A stretch of DNA of 64,000 nucleotides from Mycolicibacter sinensis. GTDB taxonomy: Bacteria; Actinomycetota; Actinomycetes; Mycobacteriales; Mycobacteriaceae. The stretch spans positions 1 to 64,000 of the forward strand of contig NZ_LZIN01000019.1 of NCBI RefSeq assembly GCF_001667375.1, given 5' to 3'. The translations under genes were made by a program, and so were the position numbers. This document shows, one piece after another, positions 38,860 through 47,068 of the stretch (positions within the stretch are counted from its first letter, which is position 1; the number at the start of each line of letters is the position of its first letter). The notes under the pieces are model-generated. The model searched no databases, had not been told where the DNA came from, and saw only the letters and a program-made list of their open reading frames with translations.

Positions 38860-39984
38860 GTGCTCGACGACGGAAGTGACTTTGAGATGCCGATCTGGGT
38901 CCAGTTCCTCGGGCTGCTGGGCAGCCTGTTGGTCGTCGGATTGGTCTCCGCCACCGTCGCTCTCGCGGTTGGTCGCTACCGCCGCACCATGGACGTCAGA
39001 GACGACCCCCAGTACACGGCGACGCTGCAAAACCTGTCGCAGAGCTCAGTACGACGCCGCTTCGATCCGTTCACCGACATCGACTGGGACGCCCCCGAGA
39101 ACGCCATCACCGCCGACGACCCGCGCTGGGTGCTGACCGACGACCCGCTGGGACGTACCGACTGGTATCGCAACCAGCCGCTGGACAAGCAGATCGCGAT
39201 CGGGATGTGGCGCCAGGCCAACATCGCCAAGGTCACCCTGCAGTTCGAAAGCATGCTGATCCGGGGCCTGGTCCAGTACGCGTCCCGGGTGCCCAACGGC
39301 TCGCCCGAACACCGCTACTGCATGCACGAGTCCGTCGAGGAGTGCAACCACGTGCTGATGTTCCAGGAGCTGGTGAACCGCATCGGGTTCGACGTTCCGG
39401 GGATGCAGTGGTGGATGCGCTGGCTGTCCCCGCTGATGCCGCTGTACGCCGGGCCGTTCCCCAACGTGTTCTTCTTCGGGGTCCTGGCCGGCGAGGTGCC
39501 GGTGGACGTGATCCAGACCAACGCGCTGCGCGAGGCCGGCTCCGGGCATCCGGTGGTGGAGAAGGTGATGGCCATCCACATCGCCGAAGAAGCCCGCCAC
39601 ATCTCGTTCGCCGACGCGTACCTGCGCAAACGCGTGCCGAAGGTGTGGCGGATCAACCGGCTGTGGATGTCGGTGTACGTGCCGTTCGTCATGCGACTGC
39701 TGGCCAAGCCGATGGTGGTGCCGCCGCGCAGCTTCTTCCGGCAGTTCGAGGTGCCCCGATCGGTGCGCACGCAGCTGCGGTCCGGCTCGCCCGAGTCCCA
39801 GCAGGCGCTGAAAGACACGTTCGCCGACATCCGGATGCTCTGCGACGACATCGGTTTGATGACGGTCGCCGGGCGGTTGATGTGGCGCGTCTGCAAGATC
39901 GACGGAGCGCCGTCGCGCTACCGCGGCGAGCCGCAGCGCGCGCCGGTGGCGGGGCAAGTCACCGGGGTCAAAAGCGCCTCCTGA
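38860..39984 (+). CDS. Membrane-anchored AurF-like diiron oxygenase
   Basis: A 374-residue protein of the AurF family, non-haem diiron enzymes that N-oxygenate arylamines or hydroxylate. Iron-ligand motifs are QFESMLIRG, HESVEECNHVLMFQEL and IHIAEEARHISFADAYL. A hydrophobic N-terminal helix (about residues 10-37, VQFLGLLGSLLVVGLVSATV) should anchor it in the membrane. GTG at 38860 or ATG at 38887 could start it. It is divergent from the BVMO gene and is followed 19 bases later by an Rv2952-like methyltransferase. Substrate is unknown; a lipid is plausible given the anchor. Confidence 0.87.
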   Translation: MLDDGSDFEMPIWVQFLGLLGSLLVVGLVSATVALAVGRYRRTMDVRDDPQYTATLQNLSQSSVRRRFDPFTDIDWDAPENAITADDPRWVLTDDPLGRTDWYRNQPLDKQIAIGMWRQANIAKVTLQFESMLIRGLVQYASRVPNGSPEHRYCMHESVEECNHVLMFQELVNRIGFDVPGMQWWMRWLSPLMPLYAGPFPNVFFFGVLAGEVPVDVIQTNALREAGSGHPVVEKVMAIHIAEEARHISFADAYLRKRVPKVWRINRLWMSVYVPFVMRLLAKPMVVPPRSFFRQFEVPRSVRTQLRSGSPESQQALKDTFADIRMLCDDIGLMTVAGRLMWRVCKIDGAPSRYRGEPQRAPVAGQVTGVKSAS

Positions 39985-40003
39985 GCTGTGCCATACTTTC
40001 GGT

Positions 40004-40837
40004 ATGGTGCGTTCCCCATCTGAGACCTTGGAAAAAGTCGGCGCCGATCTGGTCTACCGGATCTCGGCATTGCCGCTGTACAAGAAGGCCTTTAAGTACT
40101 GGTACCCATTCATGACCAAGCGGATGGGACACGACGACGTCGTCTTCCTGAACTGGGGCTACGAGGAGGACCCGCCGCTGGGCCTCAAGCTCGATCCGGC
40201 CGACGAAGAGAACCGGTACTCGATCCAGCTCTACCACCAGACGGCCACCCAGATCGACCTGGCGGGCAAGAAGGTGCTGGAGGTCAGCTCCGGCCACGGC
40301 GGCGGCGCCTCGTTCCTGGCCCGCACCCTCAAGCCGGCGTCCTACACCGGCCTGGACTTCAACCCCGACGGGGTGGCTTTCTGCCAGCGGCGCCACCAGG
40401 TGCCGGGCTTGGAGTTCGTGCAGGGCGACGCACTGAACCTGCCGTTCCCCGACAACTCGTTCGACGCAGTGGTCAACGTCGAGGCGTCGCACATCTACCC
40501 CGACTTCGCGCAGTTTGTTCGTGAGGTGGGCCGGGTGCTGCGTCCGGGCGGGCACTTCCTGCACACCGATTTCCGCGCCAAGGAGGACATCGAGTCCTGG
40601 CAGCAGACCCTGGCCACCCCGCCGTTGCGGGTGCTCAACGAGCGCGACATCAGCCGGGAGGTCGTCCGCGGCCTGGCGGCGAACTCGCCGCGTTCCAACG
40701 AGCTGATCAACGAGCGGATGCCGTTCTTCCTGCGTCGCTTCGCCCGGGAGTTCGCGGTGGTCGAGGGGTCGCTGTTCTACCGCGACCTGGACCGCGGTGA
40801 GATCACCTACCGGATCTTCGACCTCGTCAAGGACTGA
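40004..40837 (+). CDS. Rv2952-like SAM-dependent methyltransferase (copy 1)
   Basis: A 277-residue methyltransferase resembling the phthiotriol/phenolphthiotriol dimycocerosate O-methyltransferase family. Diagnostic stretches are FKYWYPFMTKRMGHDDVVFL, NWGYEEDPP, motif I KVLEVSSGHGGGASFLARTL, YTGLDFNPDGV, QGDALNLPFPDNSFDAVVNV and EVGRVLRPGGHFLHTDFR. The close copy at 43276 shares this layout. The start is ATG at 40004, 19 bases after the AurF-like gene, and a strong terminator follows, so the two genes form one unit. The window also encodes PpsD/PpsE, so a phthiocerol-like substrate is possible but not shown. Confidence 0.88.
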   Translation: MVRSPSETLEKVGADLVYRISALPLYKKAFKYWYPFMTKRMGHDDVVFLNWGYEEDPPLGLKLDPADEENRYSIQLYHQTATQIDLAGKKVLEVSSGHGGGASFLARTLKPASYTGLDFNPDGVAFCQRRHQVPGLEFVQGDALNLPFPDNSFDAVVNVEASHIYPDFAQFVREVGRVLRPGGHFLHTDFRAKEDIESWQQTLATPPLRVLNERDISREVVRGLAANSPRSNELINERMPFFLRRFAREFAVVEGSLFYRDLDRGEITYRIFDLVKD

Positions 40838-40855
40838 CTCCACCGAACTGTTCGA

Positions 40856-40905
40856 AGCGCCGGAGCGGGCCGGGACTTGTTCCCCCGCTCCGGCGCTTTA
40901 TTTTC
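40856..40905 (+). terminator. Rho-independent terminator
   Basis: A perfect 14-bp stem, AGCGCCGGAGCGGG (40856-40869) with CCCGCTCCGGCGCT (40884-40897), is followed by TTTATTTT. It lies 18 bases after the methyltransferase stop and separates the AurF/methyltransferase unit from the P450 unit. Confidence 0.93.
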
Positions 40906-41027
40906 CGGCTGATGTCCCGTGAACCGGCGAGGCGAAACCGGGTTAGGGTGACGGCTGCAGTCATTGTCGGCCCGATCGCGGGCCGATCGCGCTGAAAACC
41001 CGACGATCGTGACGAGGGGCTAGCCAG

Positions 41028-42386
41028 ATGGACCAGAGGGAACTGACGCGTCGGCTTCGCTTCCGCGCCAGCCTGTTCAAGATCGGCATCGATGGCCTGG
41101 TCGGGGTGGCCCGGGACCGGGCGAGCGCCTACCGGTACGCCCTGACCGGCCGCGAGACCGCCCCGTTGACCGACTTCGACCCCTTCGCTCGCGAAACGAT
41201 GCTCGACCCCTACCCGGGATATCGCACCCTGCTGACCGGTCCCAAGGTCTGGTACAGCCGCAAACGCGGCATCTGGATCATTCCGGGCTACGACGAGGTC
41301 CGGCAGGCACTGCGCGACGACGAGGCGTTGTCCTCGGCGCAGAGCCAGGCCCGCTTCCGGGTCCGCTTGCAGACGATGAACGCCCAGGACCCGCCGGTGC
41401 ACACCCGGCTGCGCCGGTCGGTGTCGCGGGCCTTCACCCCGCGCGCGATGAAAGCGTGGGAGGTCAACATCAACCGGGTCGCCGACGAACTCGTCGACGA
41501 GATGATCACCCGCGGCCGAGTCGAGATCGTCAACGATCTGGCCAAGCCGCTGCCGAACCGGTTGATCACGATGATGCTGGCGATCCCCCAGGAGGACCGC
41601 CACCAGTTCCTGGAGTGGGCCGACACCATCAACGAGGCGGCGTTCGCGCCGCTGACCCCGCGCGGCATGGCCCTGAACATGCGCTCGAGCAAGGCGGTCA
41701 TCGCGATGCACCGCAGCCTCGATCCGATGATCAAGGAGCGGCGCGCCGCACCCGGCGACGACTTGATCTCGATGCTGGCGGCTCCGAGCGGCGAGGACAC
41801 CCTCTCCGACGACGAGGTGTTCTGGAGCGCGTCGATGCTCGTCGGCGCCGGTAGTGAGACCACCACCAACCTGATCTCGGGCCTGTTTCTCACGCTGGCA
41901 CAGCGCCCGGACGTCTACACCCGGCTGCGCGAGCACCCCGAGCTGATCCCCGCCGCCATCGAAGAGCAGCTGCGGCTGGTCTCCCCGGTGCAAGGGTTCT
42001 ACCGGACCGCGACCCGCGACTATCGGGTCGGCGACCACACCATCCCGGCCGGTGCGCGGGTGCTGGTGCTGTACGCGGCAGGCAATCGCGATCCCGCGCA
42101 CTACCCCGATCCCGACACCTTCGATCTGGACCGCAATCCGACCGACCACCTCGCGTTCGGCGGCGGCGCCCACTACTGCCTCGGCACACACCTGACCCGC
42201 ATCGAGGTCAGCCGGGTGCTGACTCAGCTGATCCCCCACGTCGCCGAGATCCGGCCGGCCGGGAAGCACCGGTACCTGGTGAATGCCACGATGCGCGGCC
42301 TGGAGCACCTGCCGGTCGAGTTGGTGCCCGCGCAAGCGGGCGTGGATCCGGCGGCGGCCCCGTCCGGGCGTACCGGCACCCGATGA
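41028..42386 (+). CDS. Cytochrome P450
   Basis: A 452-residue soluble bacterial P450. The I-helix oxygen-activation motif is VGAGSETTTNLISG, the K-helix motif ExxR is EEQLRLVSP, and the haem-binding loop is LAFGGGAHYCLGTHLTRIE with the axial Cys384. The N-terminal 60 residues are basic. ATG at 41028 follows GAGGGG at a suitable distance. Its stop overlaps the SDR gene start (ATGA), so the two are coupled. No ferredoxin gene is adjacent. Substrate is unknown. Confidence 0.94.
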   Translation: MDQRELTRRLRFRASLFKIGIDGLVGVARDRASAYRYALTGRETAPLTDFDPFARETMLDPYPGYRTLLTGPKVWYSRKRGIWIIPGYDEVRQALRDDEALSSAQSQARFRVRLQTMNAQDPPVHTRLRRSVSRAFTPRAMKAWEVNINRVADELVDEMITRGRVEIVNDLAKPLPNRLITMMLAIPQEDRHQFLEWADTINEAAFAPLTPRGMALNMRSSKAVIAMHRSLDPMIKERRAAPGDDLISMLAAPSGEDTLSDDEVFWSASMLVGAGSETTTNLISGLFLTLAQRPDVYTRLREHPELIPAAIEEQLRLVSPVQGFYRTATRDYRVGDHTIPAGARVLVLYAAGNRDPAHYPDPDTFDLDRNPTDHLAFGGGAHYCLGTHLTRIEVSRVLTQLIPHVAEIRPAGKHRYLVNATMRGLEHLPVELVPAQAGVDPAAAPSGRTGTR

Positions 42387-43213
42387 GTTCCGAGCCGGTA
42401 GCGCTGGTCACCGGGGCGACGAGCGGGATCGGTGAGGCGACCGCCGAGCGGTTGCAGGCCGCCGGCTACCGCGTGTTCGCGGTCGGCCGCAATCCCGAAG
42501 CGCTGCAACGCCTGGCATCGCGGGGACTGATCGCACGCGCACTCGACGTCACCGACGAGTCCGCGGTAGGAAGCCTGGTCGCCGAGATCGAAGCCGACCA
42601 TGGCGCGGTGGACGTCCTGGTGAACAGCGCGGGTTTTCCACTGACCTGTCCGCTCGAGCAGGTGCCACTGACCGATCTGCGCCACCTGTTCGAAACCAAT
42701 GTCGTTGCGGCACTGCACTTGTCGCAGGCCGTACTGCCGGCCATGCGGGAGCGCGGCAGCGGCATCATCGTCAACGTCGGCAGCACCGGGGGGCGCTTCG
42801 CCAGCCCGGGCGCCGGCGGCTATCACGTGGTCAAATACGGCATGGAGGCGCTGTCGCTGTCACTGCGTGCCGAGGTGGCGCCGTTCGGCATACGGGTGGT
42901 GTTGCTCGACCCGACCGCGGTGCGCACGCCGTTCGTCACCTCGCAGCAGGAGGCGCAGCCCGTCTACGCCCCCGACGACCCCTACGGCGCCTTCAAACGC
43001 CGCTACGCCGACAACACCCGGCGGCTGTCGGCGAAGCGCGGCGTGATGATCGAAGCCGACGTGGTCGCCCGTGCGGTGCTGCGCGCGGTCCGGTCGAAGA
43101 ACCCCCGACCCCGCTACATCGTCGGAGCGTCGGGAAAAGCCACCGTGTTGGCCCGGGCACTGCTGACCGACCGGATGTGGGAGCGAATTGTGATGCGCCA
43201 GTTGCGCGACTGA
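42383..43213 (+). CDS. Short-chain dehydrogenase/reductase
   Basis: A 276-residue classical SDR, with the cofactor motif VTGATSGIGEATAERL, NSAG in DVLVNSAGFPL, and the catalytic tyrosine and lysine in GGYHVVKYGMEAL. Arg at the second strand (AVGRNPEAL) suggests NADP preference. It overlaps the P450 gene by 4 bases and is followed after 62 bases by the second Rv2952-like methyltransferase. The P450 and this enzyme may hydroxylate and then oxidise or reduce the same position. Confidence 0.92.
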   Translation: MSSEPVALVTGATSGIGEATAERLQAAGYRVFAVGRNPEALQRLASRGLIARALDVTDESAVGSLVAEIEADHGAVDVLVNSAGFPLTCPLEQVPLTDLRHLFETNVVAALHLSQAVLPAMRERGSGIIVNVGSTGGRFASPGAGGYHVVKYGMEALSLSLRAEVAPFGIRVVLLDPTAVRTPFVTSQQEAQPVYAPDDPYGAFKRRYADNTRRLSAKRGVMIEADVVARAVLRAVRSKNPRPRYIVGASGKATVLARALLTDRMWERIVMRQLRD

Positions 43214-43275
43214 GGCGGCAAAGACCCCGTGACCCAGTCACCGACGGGGCCCACCCGCCGTGACATACTGCCCCG

Positions 43276-44097
43276 GTGCCCACGATGAACCGCCTCATCT
43301 TCAACCCGGTCTCCCACCGAATCATGACGAACCCGTTCGTCTACCACCTGCTGTTCACCTCGTTCGTGACCAAGCGGTTCGCCACCCAGACCAAGATGCT
43401 CTCCGGTGATGACTGGCTGTTTTTGAACTACGGCTACGAAGAAGACCCGGCGATGGCGGTGCCGTTGGAACCCTCCGACGAGCCCAACCGGTTCTTCATC
43501 CAGCAGTACCACCGCACCGCAGCCCAAGCCGATCTGGCCGGCAAGAAGGTGCTCGAGGTCAGCTGCGGCCACGGCGGCGGCGCGTCCTATGTGGCCCGCA
43601 CCTTCAAACCCGCCTCCTACACCGGCCTGGACCTCAATGAGACCGCGATCGAATTCTGCCGGGAGCGCCACCAGCTGCCCGGGATGGAGTTCGTGCAGGG
43701 CGACGCCGAGAACCTGCCTTTCGACGACGGCTCATTCGACGTGGTGTTCCAAGTGGAGGCCTCACACCTGTACCCGCACCCGGCCAAGTTCTTCAACGGC
43801 GCGGCACGGGTGCTGGCCCCGGGCGGGCACTTCCTCTACACCGACTTCCGCCGCCGCAGCGAGCTGGCCCGCTGGGACGCCGAGCTGGCCGACACGGGAT
43901 TGCGGCTGGTGTCGCAAGAGGACATCAGCATGGCGGTGCTGCGCGGCAACGAGAAGAACCTGGCCCGCAAGCAGGACATGATCGCCCATCACGGCAGCCT
44001 GGCCCGCTTCGCCAGTGCTGCCACCGACTGGACCTTCAATGGCGCCCTGAAGAACGGCGAGTTCGTCTACCGGCTGTACCACTTCACCAAGGACTAG
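43276..44097 (+). CDS. Rv2952-like SAM-dependent methyltransferase (copy 2)
   Basis: A 273-residue paralogue of the gene at 40004. Conserved stretches include NYGYEEDPAMAVPLEPSDEP, KVLEVSCGHGGGASYVARTF, YTGLDLNETAIEFCRERHQL, QGDAENLPFDDGSFDVVFQV and ending YRLYHFTKD. The pattern is closer to Rv2952 of M. tuberculosis (from memory) than copy 1, for instance in EVSCGHGGGAS and DAENLPF. The start is GTG at 43276 or ATG at 43285. It is the last gene of the P450-SDR-methyltransferase run and converges with the SDR-hydrolase gene. Confidence 0.88.
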   Translation: MPTMNRLIFNPVSHRIMTNPFVYHLLFTSFVTKRFATQTKMLSGDDWLFLNYGYEEDPAMAVPLEPSDEPNRFFIQQYHRTAAQADLAGKKVLEVSCGHGGGASYVARTFKPASYTGLDLNETAIEFCRERHQLPGMEFVQGDAENLPFDDGSFDVVFQVEASHLYPHPAKFFNGAARVLAPGGHFLYTDFRRRSELARWDAELADTGLRLVSQEDISMAVLRGNEKNLARKQDMIAHHGSLARFASAATDWTFNGALKNGEFVYRLYHFTKD

Positions 44098-44137
44098 ATC
44101 AGCCCTGGCCGCGGAGACGGCCGCACCAGAGACGGCG

Positions 44138-45802
44138 CTAGAGTCCGCGGCTACCGAGCCAAGCGTGGATCCGGTCGGCCACCGACTCCCAGCCCGGCTC
44201 CAGCATCATGTTGTGCCCCATGTCGGGAAAAAACTCCGCCTCGGTGCGGTAGGCACGCGCCGTCGCTCGCACCTCCTTCTGCGTGTGCGCGGCGTCCTGT
44301 TCGGCGCCCAGCACCAGTAGCGGCGTCGTCACCCGGTCGGGGCGAGGCAGTTTGAGCACCAGACAGTCGATGCTGACCCGCGAGCTGTCCTCCTGCAGGC
44401 GCGAGGCGCAGTCGGCGACCACCTCCTCCGGGGTGTTCGCGGAGAAGAACTTCTCCCGGGCCTGCGCCGGCGTGTTGATGTAGCGCAGTGACTTCCCGGT
44501 GATCGCCATCTTCACGGCCTGCCCCGGCCGGTGCCGCAGCCAGCGCAGGCTCGACCCCAGGTTGCCCTGCGGGGGGATCGAGGCCATCAGCACCCCGGCC
44601 GGCGCGGCGTGCGACTCCAGGTATTTCTGCACGATCAGCCCGCCCATCGAGTGGCCGATGACCACCGGGGGCACCGGCAGACTGTCGGCAACCGAGGCGA
44701 TGTCGGCGACGTAGTCAGCAACGGTGCAGTCGCGCAACGGCTTGTCGAGCCCGCTGGCGCCGTGACCGCGGAAACTGACCGCCACCGCGCGGTAGCCGTG
44801 GTCGGCGAAGTAGCCGAGGAAATGCTCATTCCAGCACCAGGCGGCGTGCCAGGCGCCGTGGACGAACAGCAAGGGAACAGGATGGGCTTCGCTGACACAG
44901 CCCTTGTCGATCACCTCAAGCACCACACCGCTCCCCCTGTCCGGCGATCGGCCGTCCCCTGACGCCGTCGGCGACCGGGTCCCTCCCCTACCCGTGTTGC
45001 GCGTCGAAAGTGGAGTGCGCCGCGCCAGCAACGGTAGCAGCGGACCGTGCGGAACGATACGGTAGGCGGCAACCAGCAACCGGTTGGCCCATCCGGGCGT
45101 CACCCGGCCTTTGCCTGCGGCCAGGCCGTCGACTGCTGCCTGGGCGACCTTGTCCACCGACTTCCACATCACCGCGGGCATTACCTGTTTGCGTTCCCCC
45201 TCGCGGAACCCGGCGGCGATATCCAATCGGGTGTCCACCGGGCCCGGGCACAGGGCGGTGGCGGTGACCCCGGTCCCGCGCAACTCGGCCCGCAGACTTT
45301 CGGTGTAGGAGGCGACGAACGCCTTGGCGGCGCCGTAGCTCGCCTGCCCGGGCAGCGGCCCGAACGCGGCGACCGACGACACATTCAACACGGCACCGCG
45401 TCCCCGCTCCACCATGCCCGGCAGGAACCTGGTGCACAGGTCGACCACCGCGGCGACATCGACCTCGACCAGGCTGAGTTGGCGCTCCGGTTCCGCGGTC
45501 GCCGCCAGCGCCACCACCGCCAGGCCTGCGTTGTTGACCAGGACATCAGGCACCAGGCCCAGCTCGGCGATCCGGTCCGGCAAGGCTGCGCGTTCGGTGC
45601 GGCAGGACAGGTCGGCCGGCAGCACGTGCACCGGCCGGGGACTGAGCTCGGCAGCCAGCGCGTGGAGGCGATCGGCGCTGCGCGCCACCACGATCAGCTG
45701 GTGGCCGCGGCGGGCGAGCTCACGCGCTACCGCCGCGCCGATCCCCGACGAGGCGCCGGTGACGATGGCTGCGCGGTCGGGACCGGGTGCTGGTAAAGCC
45801 AC
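44138..45802 (-). CDS. SDR joined in frame to alpha/beta hydrolase
   Basis: One open frame of 554 residues encodes two complete enzymes. Residues 1 to about 255 are an SDR (VTGASSGIGAAVARELARRG, NNAG, and catalytic ASYGAAKAF). A linker of about 45 residues, rich in Arg, Gly, Ser and Thr (NTGRGGTRSPTASGDGRS), follows. Residues from about 300 are an alpha/beta hydrolase (PLLFVHGAWHAAWCW, nucleophile in VIGHSMGGLIVQKYL, histidine in FPDMGHNMM). A GGGGGAG motif precedes in-frame GTGs at 44926 and 44923, so the hydrolase could also be made separately (261 residues). It may be a true fusion or two genes lacking an intervening stop. Substrates unknown. Confidence 0.85.
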   Translation of the reverse strand: MALPAPGPDRAAIVTGASSGIGAAVARELARRGHQLIVVARSADRLHALAAELSPRPVHVLPADLSCRTERAALPDRIAELGLVPDVLVNNAGLAVVALAATAEPERQLSLVEVDVAAVVDLCTRFLPGMVERGRGAVLNVSSVAAFGPLPGQASYGAAKAFVASYTESLRAELRGTGVTATALCPGPVDTRLDIAAGFREGERKQVMPAVMWKSVDKVAQAAVDGLAAGKGRVTPGWANRLLVAAYRIVPHGPLLPLLARRTPLSTRNTGRGGTRSPTASGDGRSPDRGSGVVLEVIDKGCVSEAHPVPLLFVHGAWHAAWCWNEHFLGYFADHGYRAVAVSFRGHGASGLDKPLRDCTVADYVADIASVADSLPVPPVVIGHSMGGLIVQKYLESHAAPAGVLMASIPPQGNLGSSLRWLRHRPGQAVKMAITGKSLRYINTPAQAREKFFSANTPEEVVADCASRLQEDSSRVSIDCLVLKLPRPDRVTTPLLVLGAEQDAAHTQKEVRATARAYRTEAEFFPDMGHNMMLEPGWESVADRIHAWLGSRGL

Positions 45803-45950
45803 GGGCTCACCCTATCGTCCGGTGCGCCGTCGATCGCGCCACGGCAAGGATCTGACGCTAGTGCAAATTGTAGACACCTCGACAGGCGCTGGGATGTGTT
45901 CCTGTGTACGCTGACGCGGACATGTGTGTGGACTAAATGGGGGAATTTTG

Positions 45951-47018
45951 ATGACACGCTCTGGCTACCGGTGGATGACGGTCGGTTTGGCAGCGGGGGG
46001 CTGCGCCGGTCTGATGGGGTTGACTTCGATGCTCAGCGCGGGGTTCGCGCTGGGTGAGGACACCGCGCTCATCATGGGCTCGGCGCTTCAGCCGACCCCG
46101 AAGGACTCTTACATCGACCAGGTCATGCGCGATTTCCTCAACCCGCAGAACCCTTTTCCCGGGCAGCCGACCTTTCCCGGCTACACCCCCGTGGGGGTGA
46201 CCACACCGGAGACCGATTACGGCCCCGGGCTGACCCAGGGGGTCGCCGACATCCACAAGGCGATCATGGATCACCTGGCCGACGGCGACAACCTCACCGT
46301 CTGGGGCTACTCGATGAGCGCCGCGGTGGCCACTCAGGAATTGGTCAACCTGCTGGCGCTGCCGCCCGGCGAGCAGCCGAATCCGGATCAGTTGAGCTTT
46401 GTGTTGCTGGAGAACCTCGGCAACCCCAACGGCGGGTTCTTCACCCGCTTCGATTCCGGCATGCCGATGACGCCCACGGACGGGATTTACCACACCGACA
46501 TCTACACCATCCAGTACAGCGGGGCGACCGACTTCCCGAAGTATCCACTGAACTTCTTCGCGCTGGCCAACGCGATGGCCGGCTACGTCAACCTGCACCC
46601 GGCGCTGCTGCCGGGGTGGCCGACGACATTCGACCCGAGTGCGGTTGCCGACGCGGTGCAGCTGCCGACCTCGGGAGACATCAACACCGATTACTTCCTC
46701 ATCCCGACCCAGAACCTGCCGTTGCTCGACGGCATCCGTTGGATGCCTTTCTTCGGGCCGGCGATGGCCGACCTGATTCAGCCCGCCCTGCGGGTGTTGG
46801 TCGACCTCGGCTATGACCGCACCGATCCCGCCGATGTCGTCACGCCGGTGTCGTGGAGCCTGCCGACGATCGACTGGGACACCGTGTCCCAACAACTGCA
46901 GCTCGGGTTCGAGCAGGGCTGGATCGCCGCCCAGGTCGACCTGGGCATGCTGCCGGAAACCGAGCTGCCGGACCTGTACCCGTACCTGCCGGACATCTCC
47001 GGTTTGATCGGCATCTAA
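45951..47018 (+). CDS. Secreted PE-PPE-domain hydrolase
   Basis: A 355-residue protein with an N-terminal signal or anchor (MTRSGYRWMTVGLAAGGCAG) and a PE-PPE hydrolase domain: DTALIMGSALQPTPKDSYID, the serine motif VWGYSMSAAVATQEL, GATDFPKYPLNFFALANAMAG, and LLDGIRWMPFFGPAMADLIQ. No PE or PPE module is present. It is paralogous to the product of 30955-32406 but shorter at the C-terminus. ATG at 45951 follows GGGGGAA. It faces the first of three genes for a secreted family of unknown function, with a hairpin between the stops. Confidence 0.87.
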   Translation: MTRSGYRWMTVGLAAGGCAGLMGLTSMLSAGFALGEDTALIMGSALQPTPKDSYIDQVMRDFLNPQNPFPGQPTFPGYTPVGVTTPETDYGPGLTQGVADIHKAIMDHLADGDNLTVWGYSMSAAVATQELVNLLALPPGEQPNPDQLSFVLLENLGNPNGGFFTRFDSGMPMTPTDGIYHTDIYTIQYSGATDFPKYPLNFFALANAMAGYVNLHPALLPGWPTTFDPSAVADAVQLPTSGDINTDYFLIPTQNLPLLDGIRWMPFFGPAMADLIQPALRVLVDLGYDRTDPADVVTPVSWSLPTIDWDTVSQQLQLGFEQGWIAAQVDLGMLPETELPDLYPYLPDISGLIGI

Positions 47019-47037
47019 GACACCGCGGAAACCATCG

Positions 47038-47068
47038 AGTCGGCCGGTCCGAATCGGGCCGGCCGACT
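47038..47068. terminator. Hairpin between convergent genes
   Basis: A 10-bp perfect stem, AGTCGGCCGG (47038-47047) with CCGGCCGACT (47059-47068), and an 11-base loop lies between the PE-PPE hydrolase stop and the stop of the opposite gene, which it overlaps. No T-run. A bidirectional terminator is likely. Confidence 0.5.
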
